DNA from: JAPHTQ01 sp050288165
GTDB taxonomy: Bacteria; Pseudomonadota; Gammaproteobacteria; Thiohalomonadales; Thiohalomonadaceae
NCBI GenBank assembly: GCA_050288165.1
Contig: JBNKDG010000001.1
Span: 186,001-250,000 of the forward strand
Direction: 5' to 3'
DNA: 64,000 bases
Shown here one piece after another: positions 32,196-41,682 of this stretch; within the stretch, counting starts at the first letter, position 1; the number at the start of each line of letters is the position of its first letter. The position numbers were made by a program, and so were the translations under genes. The notes under the pieces are model-generated. The model had not been told where the DNA came from. It was given only the letters and a program-made list of their open reading frames with translations, and ran no database searches.

Positions 32196-34370
32196 TCAAT
32201 CGGATAGGATACCACGTCCCACGCTCTCTTCGAGACCGCGACCCAGACTCGCCAGGCCTTTCAGTTCCAGGGTGAGGTAGAGGCTGTGGTCCAGCTCTTC
32301 GGTTACCGCATCACGCCGCTCCTGGGCGATCAGGCGTAGGCTCCAGCAGCAACTTTGGTATTCGAGGCCGCCGATGCTCTCCAGTTCCCCTTCGTTTTCC
32401 AGGTCGTAGCGGTAGCGGGCCAGTAGGCGCCAGCGAGGGTTCAGTGGCCAGAGCAGGGTCATGTCCGCCTGGCGGATCTGATCAGCGCGGTGGTAGCGAT
32501 AGTTGAGTTCCAGCGCCTTGCCCTTCTCCGGCGAGAAGCGCAGGCGGGTGTTGAGTCGCTCCTCGGTTTCGTCGCGTGGGTTCCACTCCTCGCTGACCGA
32601 GAAGCTGAGGCTGTCGATCGGGGTGAGGGCCAGTTCGCCGATGTAGTTGGAGGTGCCCGCGGTGGCTATCGGAGTAGCGCCGTTGAGGCCGACCTTGCGA
32701 TCTTCAAAGTAGTGGATCTGGCCGATGGCGGCGCGCAGCCGTTCGCGCCCGTTGTGCTCGTCGATAAAGCGGGTGGTCAGGGCAGTGGCCAACTGGTTGG
32801 CGTCGCCCTGGCGGTCGGCGCCGTTGAAGCGGTTATCGCTGAAGAGCTGGCTGAAACTGAAATCGCGTACCGAGCTATCGAACAGCGGCAGATCGCTTTG
32901 ATCCTCGTAGGGAACATTCAGATAGAAGAGTCGCGGCTCGAGGGTCTGGGTGTAGGGGTTGCCGTTCAGTTGCAGCGAGCGGTCAAAGAACAGGCCGCCA
33001 TCGAGTGAGCTGATCGGTGTGGAGCGTTCGAAGTGATCGCCGGTAGTCGAATCAGCGAGCTGATAGCTGGTGTAGCGCCACGCCAGCTTCGGCGTCAGGA
33101 ACCAGGCGGCACTGCCCAGCGGCAGCGTGACGCTGGGTTTGAGATCGATTCGGTCGCCGGTGGGTACAAGCGTTTCATGGGCAAACCGCACCGCTTCGCT
33201 GTTGAGGCTGAAATTGAGTTGGTCGTGGCGCGTCGTAGTGCGGCTGTCGAGGCGTAGCTGCGGCAGGCGTTGATAAGGTGAGGTCCCGCTGAGAGTCTGG
33301 TAGCCCTGGGCACGGGCAAGGAAACTCCAGGATTCATTGTTAAAGGTGATATCGGCGCGTCGTTCCAGATGGGTCTGACTGGTCGATTCGTCGCTGAAGG
33401 CCAGTTCGTCACGGAAGAAGCCACTGTCGGACGCTTCGTGGTAGAGCAAACTACTGCTCCAGCCGCTTGCGATGTAGCTGTTATGGTTCAGGTAGAGGTA
33501 ACCGCGATCCTCGCCGTAGAGTTTATCGTTGCCGAGAAAACTGCCGCGCAGCAGGGCGCTGCTCTGAGGTCCCAGATAACGGTATTCGCTCATCAACATA
33601 CCGCCACGGGCGGTGATGTCGCGCAGGGTGAAAGTGGCGTCCTGGTTGGGGGCGATATTCCAGTAGACGGGCAGGCTGAAATCGGTACCGTTACTCTCCG
33701 AGGTACCGTAGGTCGGCGGCAGCAGGCCGTTTTTGCGCCCTTCCAGCGGAAAGTTGAGGTAGGGGCTGTAGAAGAACGGCACGCCCATGAAGGAGAGGGT
33801 GGCGTGCCACGCCTCACCGGTGTTGCTCTTGCGATCCAGCAGCAATTCGCTCGCCTTCAACTGCCAGTCCGGATCCTGCGGATCGCAGGTGGTGTAACTC
33901 AGGTCGTAGAGATTGGCGTGTTGTGGATCGGCGACTCCGATCCGCTTGGCGCTGCCTGAACCGTGGCTATTGTTGAGGCGGAAACGGGCCTGTTCGAAAC
34001 TGCCGCTCTCCCTGGTCAGATCTATCTCTGCCCTGTCGCTATCTATCCGCATACCGTCGCTGCGGTAGCTGCTGTTACCGTCGATACGCAACAGATCCTT
34101 GCGCTTGTCGTATTCGGCCATGTCGCCCAGCAAGGTGGCGTTACGACGTTGGACCACCACGTTACCACGCAGGCGGGTGATGCCGTCTTTCTCGGCGAAG
34201 GCCTCGTCGGCATCGACGCGGGTCGCCCCGGTGGGAACCGTAGTGTCGATGGCAGCGTTTTCAGAGTATTGCGGCAATGGGCAGAGTGCCCAGCGAGCAT
34301 CGTCCTGCGCCATCCCGGTACCGGGTACGAGGAGAAAAAGAGCGACTGCCGTTGTCGAAGGTCTGTTCAC
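32196..34370 (-). CDS. lptD: LPS-assembly protein LptD
   Basis: LptD forms the outer-membrane translocon for lipopolysaccharide with LptE. The 724-residue precursor has a signal sequence (cleavage near MAQDD), an OstA/LptA-like N domain (DEAFAEKDGITRLRGNVVV), and a long beta barrel with many aromatic-capped strands. Cysteines sit where the two essential disulfides need them: Cys30, one in YTTCDPQD, and an adjacent pair in YQSCCWSLRL near the C terminus. It heads the lptD-surA-pdxA-rsmA operon. Confidence 0.95.
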   Translation of the reverse strand: MNRPSTTAVALFLLVPGTGMAQDDARWALCPLPQYSENAAIDTTVPTGATRVDADEAFAEKDGITRLRGNVVVQRRNATLLGDMAEYDKRKDLLRIDGNSSYRSDGMRIDSDRAEIDLTRESGSFEQARFRLNNSHGSGSAKRIGVADPQHANLYDLSYTTCDPQDPDWQLKASELLLDRKSNTGEAWHATLSFMGVPFFYSPYLNFPLEGRKNGLLPPTYGTSESNGTDFSLPVYWNIAPNQDATFTLRDITARGGMLMSEYRYLGPQSSALLRGSFLGNDKLYGEDRGYLYLNHNSYIASGWSSSLLYHEASDSGFFRDELAFSDESTSQTHLERRADITFNNESWSFLARAQGYQTLSGTSPYQRLPQLRLDSRTTTRHDQLNFSLNSEAVRFAHETLVPTGDRIDLKPSVTLPLGSAAWFLTPKLAWRYTSYQLADSTTGDHFERSTPISSLDGGLFFDRSLQLNGNPYTQTLEPRLFYLNVPYEDQSDLPLFDSSVRDFSFSQLFSDNRFNGADRQGDANQLATALTTRFIDEHNGRERLRAAIGQIHYFEDRKVGLNGATPIATAGTSNYIGELALTPIDSLSFSVSEEWNPRDETEERLNTRLRFSPEKGKALELNYRYHRADQIRQADMTLLWPLNPRWRLLARYRYDLENEGELESIGGLEYQSCCWSLRLIAQERRDAVTEELDHSLYLTLELKGLASLGRGLEESVGRGILSD

Positions 34371-34552
34371 GCCGATTTTAAAACGGTTTTAAGGTAATGG
34401 ACTTAGGGTCGGCTAAAATCGCACAGTTTCCCCTACCCGGCAACGGGATCACCGGAAACCGGCGAAAAAAGCGGCTTGCAGAGCGGTTCGCATTGTCCGC
34501 CCGGGCCATCTGGCATACTCTGTGTGCAAACCACCAAACGAGGATTATAAAA

Positions 34553-35275
34553 ATGCGTAAGGTTCTTGTTATTGCTCCCCTGTTATTTATGGCCGCCGAG
34601 GCGAACGCCGCTGACAATATAGATACCATTGACACGCTGACCCAGAGCGCGTTCCGTTCATTTTCTGAAGACCTTTCCGCCGCGATCAGCTACAAGGCGG
34701 TGATCCCGGCTGAATCAATGGGCATCACCGGCTTCGATGTTGGTGTCGAGGCGAGTGTCACCTCCTTCGCCAATAAAACCGAGTTCGATACCGCCTGCGG
34801 CGGTTGTGGCGCCGATCAGATCATCATCCCCAAGGTACATATTCACAAAGGTCTGCCGTTCGGTATGGACGTTGGCCTGATGATGGCTTCCGTTCCCAAC
34901 AGCAACATCAAGTTGACCGGTGCCGAGTTCCGTTACGCCATCGTTGAAGGCGGCGTTGCGATGCCTGCGGTAGCGGCCCGCCTCACCTACAGCAAGCTGG
35001 ACGGCGTGGATCAACTCGATATGAATACCACCGGTCTGGAATTGAGCGTCTCCAAGGGCTTTGCCATGGTCACCCCCTATGCCGGTATCGGCCAGAACTG
35101 GGTTAGCAGCAACCCCAAAGGGACTGCCTCTTCTGTGCTGAGTAAAGAGGATTACACCCAGACCAAGACCTATCTCGGGGTTAACATCAATCTGGGCCTG
35201 ATGAATCTGGCGTTTGAGACCGATAAGACGGGTGATAGCAGTACTACCAGCGCCAAGTTCGGCTTCCGCTTCTAA
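34553..35275 (+). CDS. Putative outer-membrane beta-barrel protein
   Basis: The 240-residue precursor starts at ATG 34553 (GAGG nine bases upstream). The longer frame from 34397 would cross the lptD promoter region. It has a signal peptide (MRKVLVIAPLLFMAAEANA) and a mature part of alternating residues with the segment YKAVIPAESMGITGFDVGVEAS. It ends in SAKFGFRF with terminal Phe, the usual BAM signal. One short Cys-rich loop (CGGCG) is present. The function is unknown. It is divergent from lptD and 24 bases upstream of amgK. Confidence 0.72.
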   Translation: MRKVLVIAPLLFMAAEANAADNIDTIDTLTQSAFRSFSEDLSAAISYKAVIPAESMGITGFDVGVEASVTSFANKTEFDTACGGCGADQIIIPKVHIHKGLPFGMDVGLMMASVPNSNIKLTGAEFRYAIVEGGVAMPAVAARLTYSKLDGVDQLDMNTTGLELSVSKGFAMVTPYAGIGQNWVSSNPKGTASSVLSKEDYTQTKTYLGVNINLGLMNLAFETDKTGDSSTTSAKFGFRF

Positions 35276-35299
35276 TTAACACGGGCGTCACGAACAGCT

Positions 35300-36319
35300 A
35301 TGGCGCAACGCCTGCAACTGTTGCAGCAATGGCTGGCTGACGATCTGGGGCTGAGCGGGTTCGATATCGAACCCGCTTCCGCCGACGCCAGTTTTCGTCG
35401 CTACTTCCGTATCCGTTTCGACAGCGAGAGCCGCATCGTCATGGATGCGCCGCCGGACAAAGAGGATATCCATCCTTTTGTCCGCATCGGCAAACAACTG
35501 CACAGCATTGGACTCAATGTCCCGGAAATCCTGGCTGAAAATTTCAGTCAGGGTTTTTTATTGCTTGGTGATTTGGGATCGCGTCAGTATCTGGATGCAC
35601 TGAATGCCGGGAATGTCGATCAGCTTTACGGCGATGCTATGGCGGCACTGGCGACCTTGCAGGCACACGGTCCGGGAGCGGATGCGCTACCGCCGTATGA
35701 TCGCGAGTTGTTGTGGCGCGAGATGGAGCTGTTCCGCGACTGGTTGCTGCATAAACATCTGGCTATCGATCTGGATGCTTCGGTTCTCACCCTGCTCAAC
35801 GAGACCTTTGCCCTGTTGGCGGACAGTGCGCTGGAGCAGCCCGCAGTGAGCGTGCATCGTGACTACCACTCTCGTAACCTGATGGTCTGTGAAAACAATC
35901 CAGGAATCCTCGATTTTCAGGACGCGGTGTATGGTCCGGTGACCTACGATCTGGTCTCGCTACTACGCGACTGCTATATCGCCTGGCCGCGGGAGCAGGT
36001 CGAAAAATGGGCACTGGCCTATCACAATCTCGCACTGGAACGCGGCATCCTGCATGAGCGTCAGGAGGAGCGTTTCCTGTGCTGGTTCGATCTGATGGGG
36101 GTGCAGCGTCACCTCAAGGCCAGCGGCATTTTCGCCCGCCTCAATCACCGTGACGGTAAACCGGGCTACCTCAATGACATTCCCCGTACCCTGGGATATG
36201 TGGTTGAAGTGAGTGCCCGCTATCCGGAGTTACGCTCTTTCCAGCAGTTGCTGGAGGAGCAGGTATTGCCCGCCCTGGAGGCGTCGCTAGCGGGCGATAA
36301 GATTAAAGCCAAAGGTTAA
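35300..36319 (+). CDS. amgK: N-acetylmuramate/N-acetylglucosamine kinase AmgK
   Basis: AmgK phosphorylates the anomeric position of MurNAc and GlcNAc in the peptidoglycan recycling route that bypasses MurA and hence fosfomycin. The 339-residue protein has the aminoglycoside-phosphotransferase fold: ADASFRRYFRI near the N terminus, LLGDLGSRQYLD, catalytic VHRDYHSRNLMV, and metal-binding GILDFQDAVYGP. Its normal partner murU lies 2.1 kb away on the same strand, after two minus-strand genes. Confidence 0.92.
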   Translation: MAQRLQLLQQWLADDLGLSGFDIEPASADASFRRYFRIRFDSESRIVMDAPPDKEDIHPFVRIGKQLHSIGLNVPEILAENFSQGFLLLGDLGSRQYLDALNAGNVDQLYGDAMAALATLQAHGPGADALPPYDRELLWREMELFRDWLLHKHLAIDLDASVLTLLNETFALLADSALEQPAVSVHRDYHSRNLMVCENNPGILDFQDAVYGPVTYDLVSLLRDCYIAWPREQVEKWALAYHNLALERGILHERQEERFLCWFDLMGVQRHLKASGIFARLNHRDGKPGYLNDIPRTLGYVVEVSARYPELRSFQQLLEEQVLPALEASLAGDKIKAKG

Positions 36320-36328
36320 AACCACTCC

Positions 36329-36763
36329 CTACATATCAAATCCGGCCATGCGGTAATACTCCTTGGCCTTCTCTTCATCCTGCGGTACCCCGTTGCCTTC
36401 CTGGTAGAGCATACCCAGAGTAGTAAGCGAACCGACCATGCCCTGATCTGCGGCCAGGGTGAACCATTTCACCGCTTCGTCAATATTCTTCGCTACCCCT
36501 TCACCTTCCATATACATAAAGCCCATACCGTGTTGTGCCATGGGGTGTCCCTGGTCAGCGGCAGCGCGCATGAATTTCACCGCTTCATTCAGGTTGGGGG
36601 TTCCGATCAGACCGTTCTGGTGCATGATGGCGACGCGGTATTGCGCTTCGGCGTTACCGGCTTCGGCCAGGGGGGAGAGGAGTTGCATCGCGGTACCGAA
36701 GTGCTTGCCTTCAAAGGCGCTGATACCGCTGCTCAGGTCCATGTCGTTGTTGTCGATCTGCAT
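36329..36763 (-). CDS. Sel1-like (TPR) repeat protein
   Basis: The 144-residue protein consists of about three Sel1-like repeats: AEAGNAEAQYRVAIMHQNG, ADQGHPMAQHGMGFMYMEG and ADQGMVGSLTTLGMLYQEG, each with the pairing glycines and alanines. Such solenoids mediate protein contacts. No signal peptide is visible, so the location is cytoplasmic. It is on the opposite strand to the amgK gene, with its stop ten bases from amgK's stop. Confidence 0.8.
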   Translation of the reverse strand: MQIDNNDMDLSSGISAFEGKHFGTAMQLLSPLAEAGNAEAQYRVAIMHQNGLIGTPNLNEAVKFMRAAADQGHPMAQHGMGFMYMEGEGVAKNIDEAVKWFTLAADQGMVGSLTTLGMLYQEGNGVPQDEEKAKEYYRMAGFDM

Positions 36764-36834
36764 TTACCGGCTCCCGGGTTTGAAGTAACCCTGAGAATGG
36801 AGCGGTGTGCCGGCTATTTCAAGAGCGTGGGGAG

Positions 36835-38247
36835 TCAGGTGGTCATGAAGCGGGCGATGGCATCTACTTCTTCGAGTCCCTCGACGTGGATGGACATGAC
36901 GTAGCGGGCCTTTTCCAGGGTGATGCCGAGAGCATTCAGTACGCCGGCGGGCGGGACATCCTCGGCGGCATCGCCGATGCCATGGGCCTTGAGCAGGCTG
37001 TTGGCCAGCAGGACCAGATTCGGGTATGCGGAATAGGAGCCCTGATAGGCCTCGTTATGGTGTTCGCGCAGGGCGACCTGCAGCGCATCAGGCATGTGCC
37101 AGACCTGCATCAGGTCGGCGCCGATCTGGGTGTGGCTAATCCCCAGGGTTCGCTTTTCGATCAGTGGCCAGGGAATGTCGGGATTGGCGCCGATGACCCG
37201 GTTAAGCAAGTAGTACTCCGGTTTGAGCAGGTGACCCAGTACCAGGAAACCGAAGTTGTGCAGCAGTCCGCTGAGGTAGGCGAGGCCTGGTTTGACCTCC
37301 ATGTGTCTGGGTAGCAGCGTACTGAGTCCCTGGCACAGGGTGGCGCTGTGGATTGCGTTGCGCCACAGGTTCTCCTTGCCCAGCGGCCCTTCACGGGGGA
37401 TGTCGAAGGGGCGTAGGGTGCTGATCCCCAGTGCCGTGCTGATCGCCTTCTCAAAACCGAGTACCTGACGGATCGCCTGGCCGACCGATTCGATCTCCCC
37501 CGGATAGCCGTAGAGTGGGGAGCGGGCGTGGCGCATCAGTTGCACACTGAGGCTGGGGTCGGTCTCGACCAGTTCGGCCAGTTGCTCGATGGTGGCGTCC
37601 GCGTCGTGATAGAGGCGCAGCAGCTCGGCGCTGATATTGCCGATGGCGGGCAGCTCGTGCAGCGAACTTAAGCGTTCTTTGATCCCGTCTACCGGCCGTA
37701 ACTGACGGATATTGTGCTCGCGGGCAAAGCGGTCGCTATTGAGAAATTCCCGTTCCTCACCCTTGAGCAGCCGCACCGGGGTGGAGAAGTGGCCGTGTTT
37801 GGAATAACGGTGCAGGTGGCGGAAGTGCTCGCCACTGAGGCGCAGCAACAGCTCCTTGCTTCCCGGTTCCAGGTAGACGATCTCCTGTTCCAGCAGGGCG
37901 TCATCGATGACTGCCTGGATGCCGAAGGGGATAGCCAGCGGCGGTACGGTGCCCAGCTCGCAATCCCTGAAGATATGATGGGCGGCGGCGCGTTCCACCG
38001 GCTCCAGCTCACGCTTTACCAGCTCAAACAGTTGGGTGAAATTGATGGCGTTGGCGAGGGGAAGCACCGCCAGCAGCACCCCTTCTTCGTCGCCCAGCAG
38101 TACAGCCCGGGCGACCATCTCCGGCGGGATGCCCGCCTGCATCACGGCTAGTTGTAGTGAATCAGCGGGATCGTGCTCAATTGTCTTGAATTCGACGTCA
38201 TTTCGACGCAGATAGCTTAATATCGGGTTGGTGACCGCCATGTTCAT
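36835..38247 (-). CDS. YbaK-like aminoacyl-tRNA deacylase domain fused to HDOD domain
   Basis: The 470-residue protein has an N-terminal YbaK/ProX-type domain (about 1-150: FKTIEHDPADSLQLAVMQAG, MVARAVLLGDEEG, LAVLPLANAINF, VPPLAIPFGI), then an HDOD domain (about 190-420: LPAIGNISAELLRLYHDADA, LVETDPSLSVQLMRHARSPLYG, YLSGLLHNFGFLVLGHLL). HDOD domains act in bacterial signal transduction without HD phosphohydrolase activity. YbaK domains clear mischarged tRNA, but the fusion may have a ligand-sensing role. Its function is unknown. Confidence 0.8.
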   Translation of the reverse strand: MNMAVTNPILSYLRRNDVEFKTIEHDPADSLQLAVMQAGIPPEMVARAVLLGDEEGVLLAVLPLANAINFTQLFELVKRELEPVERAAAHHIFRDCELGTVPPLAIPFGIQAVIDDALLEQEIVYLEPGSKELLLRLSGEHFRHLHRYSKHGHFSTPVRLLKGEEREFLNSDRFAREHNIRQLRPVDGIKERLSSLHELPAIGNISAELLRLYHDADATIEQLAELVETDPSLSVQLMRHARSPLYGYPGEIESVGQAIRQVLGFEKAISTALGISTLRPFDIPREGPLGKENLWRNAIHSATLCQGLSTLLPRHMEVKPGLAYLSGLLHNFGFLVLGHLLKPEYYLLNRVIGANPDIPWPLIEKRTLGISHTQIGADLMQVWHMPDALQVALREHHNEAYQGSYSAYPNLVLLANSLLKAHGIGDAAEDVPPAGVLNALGITLEKARYVMSIHVEGLEEVDAIARFMTT

Positions 38248-38387
38248 GCCCGCTGTAATACTGTAGAGGTTAAATCTAGCGCAAAAGCGTGTCGCCCATA
38301 GGGATATTTATTGATAATGAAGGCCGAACGGCGGCATTGAGGCGATAAGCGCGTATGATGTTGGCTTAAACACACTGATGGGGAGCA

Positions 38388-39056
38388 GTGATGAGAGCGA
38401 TGATTCTGGCGGCGGGCCGCGGGGAACGCATGCGCCCGCTTACCGACAAGACCCCGAAGCCGTTATTGAAGGTGGGCGGGCACTATTTAATCGATTACCA
38501 CCTGCGGGCGCTGGCCGCTGCGGGATTTGAAGACGTGGTGATCAACCACGCCCATCTTGGAGAGCAACTGGAGCAGGCGCTGGGTGACGGTGAGCGCTAC
38601 GGTCTCTCCATTCACTATTCACCCGAGGGTTCCGCTCTGGAGACCGGCGGCGGCATCTTCAATGCCTTGCCGCAGCTGGGCGAGGAGCCCTTTCTGGTCA
38701 TCAATGGCGATGTCTGGACCGATTACCCCTTCGAGCGCCTGCGTACCCAGGCGGTACAACTGGCCCATCTGGTACTGGTCGATAACCCACCGCAGCACCC
38801 CAAAGGTGATTTTGCCCTGAGCGAGGGGCGGGTGAGTGAAGCACAGGGCGAACGGCTGACCTTCTCCGGTATCGGTGTCTATCGCGCCGAGCTGTTTGCC
38901 GGATGCAAGCTGGGCGCTTTTCCGCTGGCACCGATCCTGCGCCGGGCGATGGCGGCGGATCTGGTGAGTGGCGAACACTATCAGGGACGCTGGTTCGATA
39001 TCGGTACCCCCGAGCGTCTGTCGCAACTGGATGAGATGCTGAAACAGGCGGGATAG
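38388..39056 (+). CDS. murU: N-acetylmuramate alpha-1-phosphate uridylyltransferase MurU
   Basis: MurU converts MurNAc 1-phosphate and UTP to UDP-MurNAc in the peptidoglycan recycling route begun by AmgK. The 222-residue enzyme carries the nucleotidyltransferase signature MILAAGRGERMRPLTDKTPKPLL, the second acidic site FLVINGDVWTDYPF, and ETGGGIFNALPQLG, a MurU-like nucleotide-contact motif. It heads an operon with the GCS2-like gene two bases downstream. Confidence 0.9.
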   Translation: MMRAMILAAGRGERMRPLTDKTPKPLLKVGGHYLIDYHLRALAAAGFEDVVINHAHLGEQLEQALGDGERYGLSIHYSPEGSALETGGGIFNALPQLGEEPFLVINGDVWTDYPFERLRTQAVQLAHLVLVDNPPQHPKGDFALSEGRVSEAQGERLTFSGIGVYRAELFAGCKLGAFPLAPILRRAMAADLVSGEHYQGRWFDIGTPERLSQLDEMLKQAG

Positions 39057-39058
39057 CT

Positions 39059-40492
39059 ATGGGGCAGGAGATCGAATCGGCGCGTTTCAACAAACAGGAC
39101 TTTGCCCGTTTTGGCAAACGTCTGGCCGAAGAGACCGCACTGCTGCAGCAGTGGTTTGATCAACATGCCTTTTCCGAGCGCCATGCGGTCGGCGGATTTG
39201 AACTGGAGGCGTGGCTGGTGGACCGGCAGGGTGAACCGGCGCCGATCAACGAGGAGTATCTGGCGCTGCTAGGCGACAGCGCCCTCTATAGCCCTGAACT
39301 GTCGCGCTTTAACGTCGAAATCAACAGCTCTCCGCAAACCCTGGAGGGTGACGCGCTGGAGCGGATGCACCGCGAGCTCTCAGCCAACTGGGGTCGCTGT
39401 CAGCAGGCGGCGCAGGAGCTCGGCGTCGATCTGTTGATGATCGGCATCCTGCCGACCCTGCGCGAATCGATGCTGACCCTGGCCAATATGTCGCGCATGG
39501 AGCGTTACCGCGCGCTGAATGAACAGGTGCTGCGACTGCGCGGCGGCAAACCGCTGGAGCTGGATATCGTCGGTGAAGAGCATCTGCAGACCCGCCACGG
39601 CGATGTGATGCTGGAGGCGGCGACCACCTCGTTTCAGATCCATATCCAGGTGGATCAGGCACAGGCGGCCCGTTACTACAATGCCGCACAGATCATCGCC
39701 GGGCCGATGGTGGCGATCAGCGCCAATTCGCCGATGTTGTTCGGCAAGCGCCTGTGGCAGGAGACCCGAATCCCGGTTTTCGAGCAGGCGGTGGCAGTTG
39801 GCGGGATAGAGGGTGGTGCCTTCGGTCCACTTCGTCGTGTCTCCTTTGGTAGCGGCTACGTGCGCCGCAGCCTGATGGAGTTGTTCACTGAGAATGCCGA
39901 TCACTTCCCCCTGTTACTGCCGGTGGAACTGGAACGCGATCCGGCGCAGCTTTCTCATCTACGCCTGCACAACGGCACCATCTGGCGCTGGAATCGGCCA
40001 CTGGTCGGTTTCGACGAGGATGGTCGTCCGCATCTGCGTATCGAGCATCGCGTGGTGCCGGCCGGACCCAGTGTGGCGGATACCATCGCCAATGCGGCGC
40101 TCTTCTATGGTCTGGTGGCTGCGTTGGCGAGTGAAGAGACACCGCCGGAGCAACGACTGGAGTTTGTCCATGCACGGGATAACCTCTATGCCGCGGCGCG
40201 TTACGGATTGCAGGCGCAGCTTACCTGGCTCGATGGCTGGCGCGGCCGGTTTACCGAACTGCTGCCGCAGCTACTCTTACAGGCACGGCAGGGGCTGGAG
40301 CAGTTGGGCTGTTCTGAGTCGGTGAGCAATTACTATCTCTCGATCATCGAGCGTCGCCTGCAAACCAGGCAGACCGGTGCCGCCTGGCAACTGGCCTATC
40401 TGGATGGTCATGGCGGTGATCTGGCTGAACTGGTGGCCGCCTATCGTGAGCGGCAGGAGAGTGGTAAGCCGGTGCATGAGTGGAATCTGTGA
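39059..40492 (+). CDS. GCS2-type carboxylate-amine ligase (glutamate-cysteine ligase family)
   Basis: A 477-residue ATP-dependent ligase of the GCS2/YbdK fold: GGFELEAWLVDRQG (substrate-binding Glu), FNVEINSSPQTL, ATTSFQIHIQVD, and ANSPMLFGKRLWQETRI (metal and nucleotide site). The family joins an amine to a carboxylate, as in gamma-glutamylcysteine synthesis, but the substrate here is unknown. It sits between murU and an M14 peptidase whose start overlaps its stop (TGATG), so a common pathway, possibly in wall recycling, is inferred. Confidence 0.82.
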   Translation: MGQEIESARFNKQDFARFGKRLAEETALLQQWFDQHAFSERHAVGGFELEAWLVDRQGEPAPINEEYLALLGDSALYSPELSRFNVEINSSPQTLEGDALERMHRELSANWGRCQQAAQELGVDLLMIGILPTLRESMLTLANMSRMERYRALNEQVLRLRGGKPLELDIVGEEHLQTRHGDVMLEAATTSFQIHIQVDQAQAARYYNAAQIIAGPMVAISANSPMLFGKRLWQETRIPVFEQAVAVGGIEGGAFGPLRRVSFGSGYVRRSLMELFTENADHFPLLLPVELERDPAQLSHLRLHNGTIWRWNRPLVGFDEDGRPHLRIEHRVVPAGPSVADTIANAALFYGLVAALASEETPPEQRLEFVHARDNLYAAARYGLQAQLTWLDGWRGRFTELLPQLLLQARQGLEQLGCSESVSNYYLSIIERRLQTRQTGAAWQLAYLDGHGGDLAELVAAYRERQESGKPVHEWNL

Positions 40493-41487
40493 TGTTGGAC
40501 GAACTGAACAGCCTGCCTGACGGTCTGCTGGAACTCCCCGGCGAGCGACTGCACGAAATGCTGGCGGGGCCGACCCTGATCCACCTGCCGGGACGGCATG
40601 CGCAACCCCTGTTTGTGTCGGTGCTGTTGCACGGCAATGAGGATACCGGCTGGGAGGCGATGCGCACTCTACTGGCGAAATATCAGGACAGGGAGTTGCC
40701 GCGGGCACTGTCACTGTTTATCGGCAATGTACAGGCGGCACGATTTGCTGTGCGTCACCTCGATGATCAGGCCGACTTCAACCGTATCTGGAAGGGCGGC
40801 GACAGTGAAGAGGCGCAGATGGCATGGCAGATCACTGAGATCATGCGTCAGCGTCAGGTCTTCGCCAGTATCGATATTCACAATAACACCGGCTTGAATC
40901 CCCACTACGCCTGCATCAATGTTCTAGAGCAGGAATTTCTCCATCTGGCGATGCTGTTCAGTCGCACCGTGGTCTATTTCACCACCCCCGATTCGGTGCA
41001 GTCGCGCGCTTTCAGCGCGATCTGTCCGGCGGTGACGGTCGAATGCGGCAAGAGCGGTCTGAGCCAGAACACCGCCCATGCGCTGGAATTCGTCGAGGCG
41101 GCCCTGCATCTGGACCACTTTCCCGAACATCCCCTTGCCGCCAGCGATTACGAACTGTTCCATACCGTCGCGACGGTCAAGGTACCGCCCGAGGTCGACT
41201 TTGCCTTCAGCCCGCAGCAGGCGTCGCTGGTATTCCCCGAGGATCTGGATCGGCTCAATTTTCGCGAGTTGCCGGTCGGGACCGAGCTGGGGCGTATCAA
41301 TAACGGGGCCAGACTGGATGTTCGCAGCGAAACCGGCGCAGATGTTTTAGCTCACTACTTCGCCGTGGAGAATGGTAGCCTGATCACCCGCCGGCCGGTG
41401 ATGCCGTCAATGCTGACACTGGATGAAGTGGTGATCCGCCAGGATTGTCTCTGTTACCTGATGGAACGACTGCCTCCCGTTGCCTGA
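40492..41487 (+). CDS. M14-family metallocarboxypeptidase (succinylglutamate desuccinylase/aspartoacylase-like)
   Basis: The 331-residue enzyme shows the zinc-binding HGNEDTGWEA (His and Glu) and a third ligand in SIDIHNNTGLN, as in AstE/aspartoacylase-type M14 proteins. No signal peptide is present, so it should act in the cytoplasm. The start ATG overlaps the TGA of the upstream ligase, implying coupled translation. Substrate is inferred only: it may cleave an acyl or peptide group from a recycled wall metabolite or from the ligase product. Confidence 0.8.
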   Translation: MLDELNSLPDGLLELPGERLHEMLAGPTLIHLPGRHAQPLFVSVLLHGNEDTGWEAMRTLLAKYQDRELPRALSLFIGNVQAARFAVRHLDDQADFNRIWKGGDSEEAQMAWQITEIMRQRQVFASIDIHNNTGLNPHYACINVLEQEFLHLAMLFSRTVVYFTTPDSVQSRAFSAICPAVTVECGKSGLSQNTAHALEFVEAALHLDHFPEHPLAASDYELFHTVATVKVPPEVDFAFSPQQASLVFPEDLDRLNFRELPVGTELGRINNGARLDVRSETGADVLAHYFAVENGSLITRRPVMPSMLTLDEVVIRQDCLCYLMERLPPVA

Positions 41488-41682
41488 GTTCGACGAAAAC
41501 CGCCGCGCACTTGATACATGTCAATCCTTCAAGTGAGGTTGCTGTGGTAAATAAGCCATGACGGTTTTTTTTACAGCGATGGAATTGAAAACTCTGTCAC
41601 AGATAAAAGATCGTAGCTGGCCCAATGTTAAGTTGTAGATCGGTGTGCTCCCCCCACCGCATGGAATTCCAGAGACTTAGTC

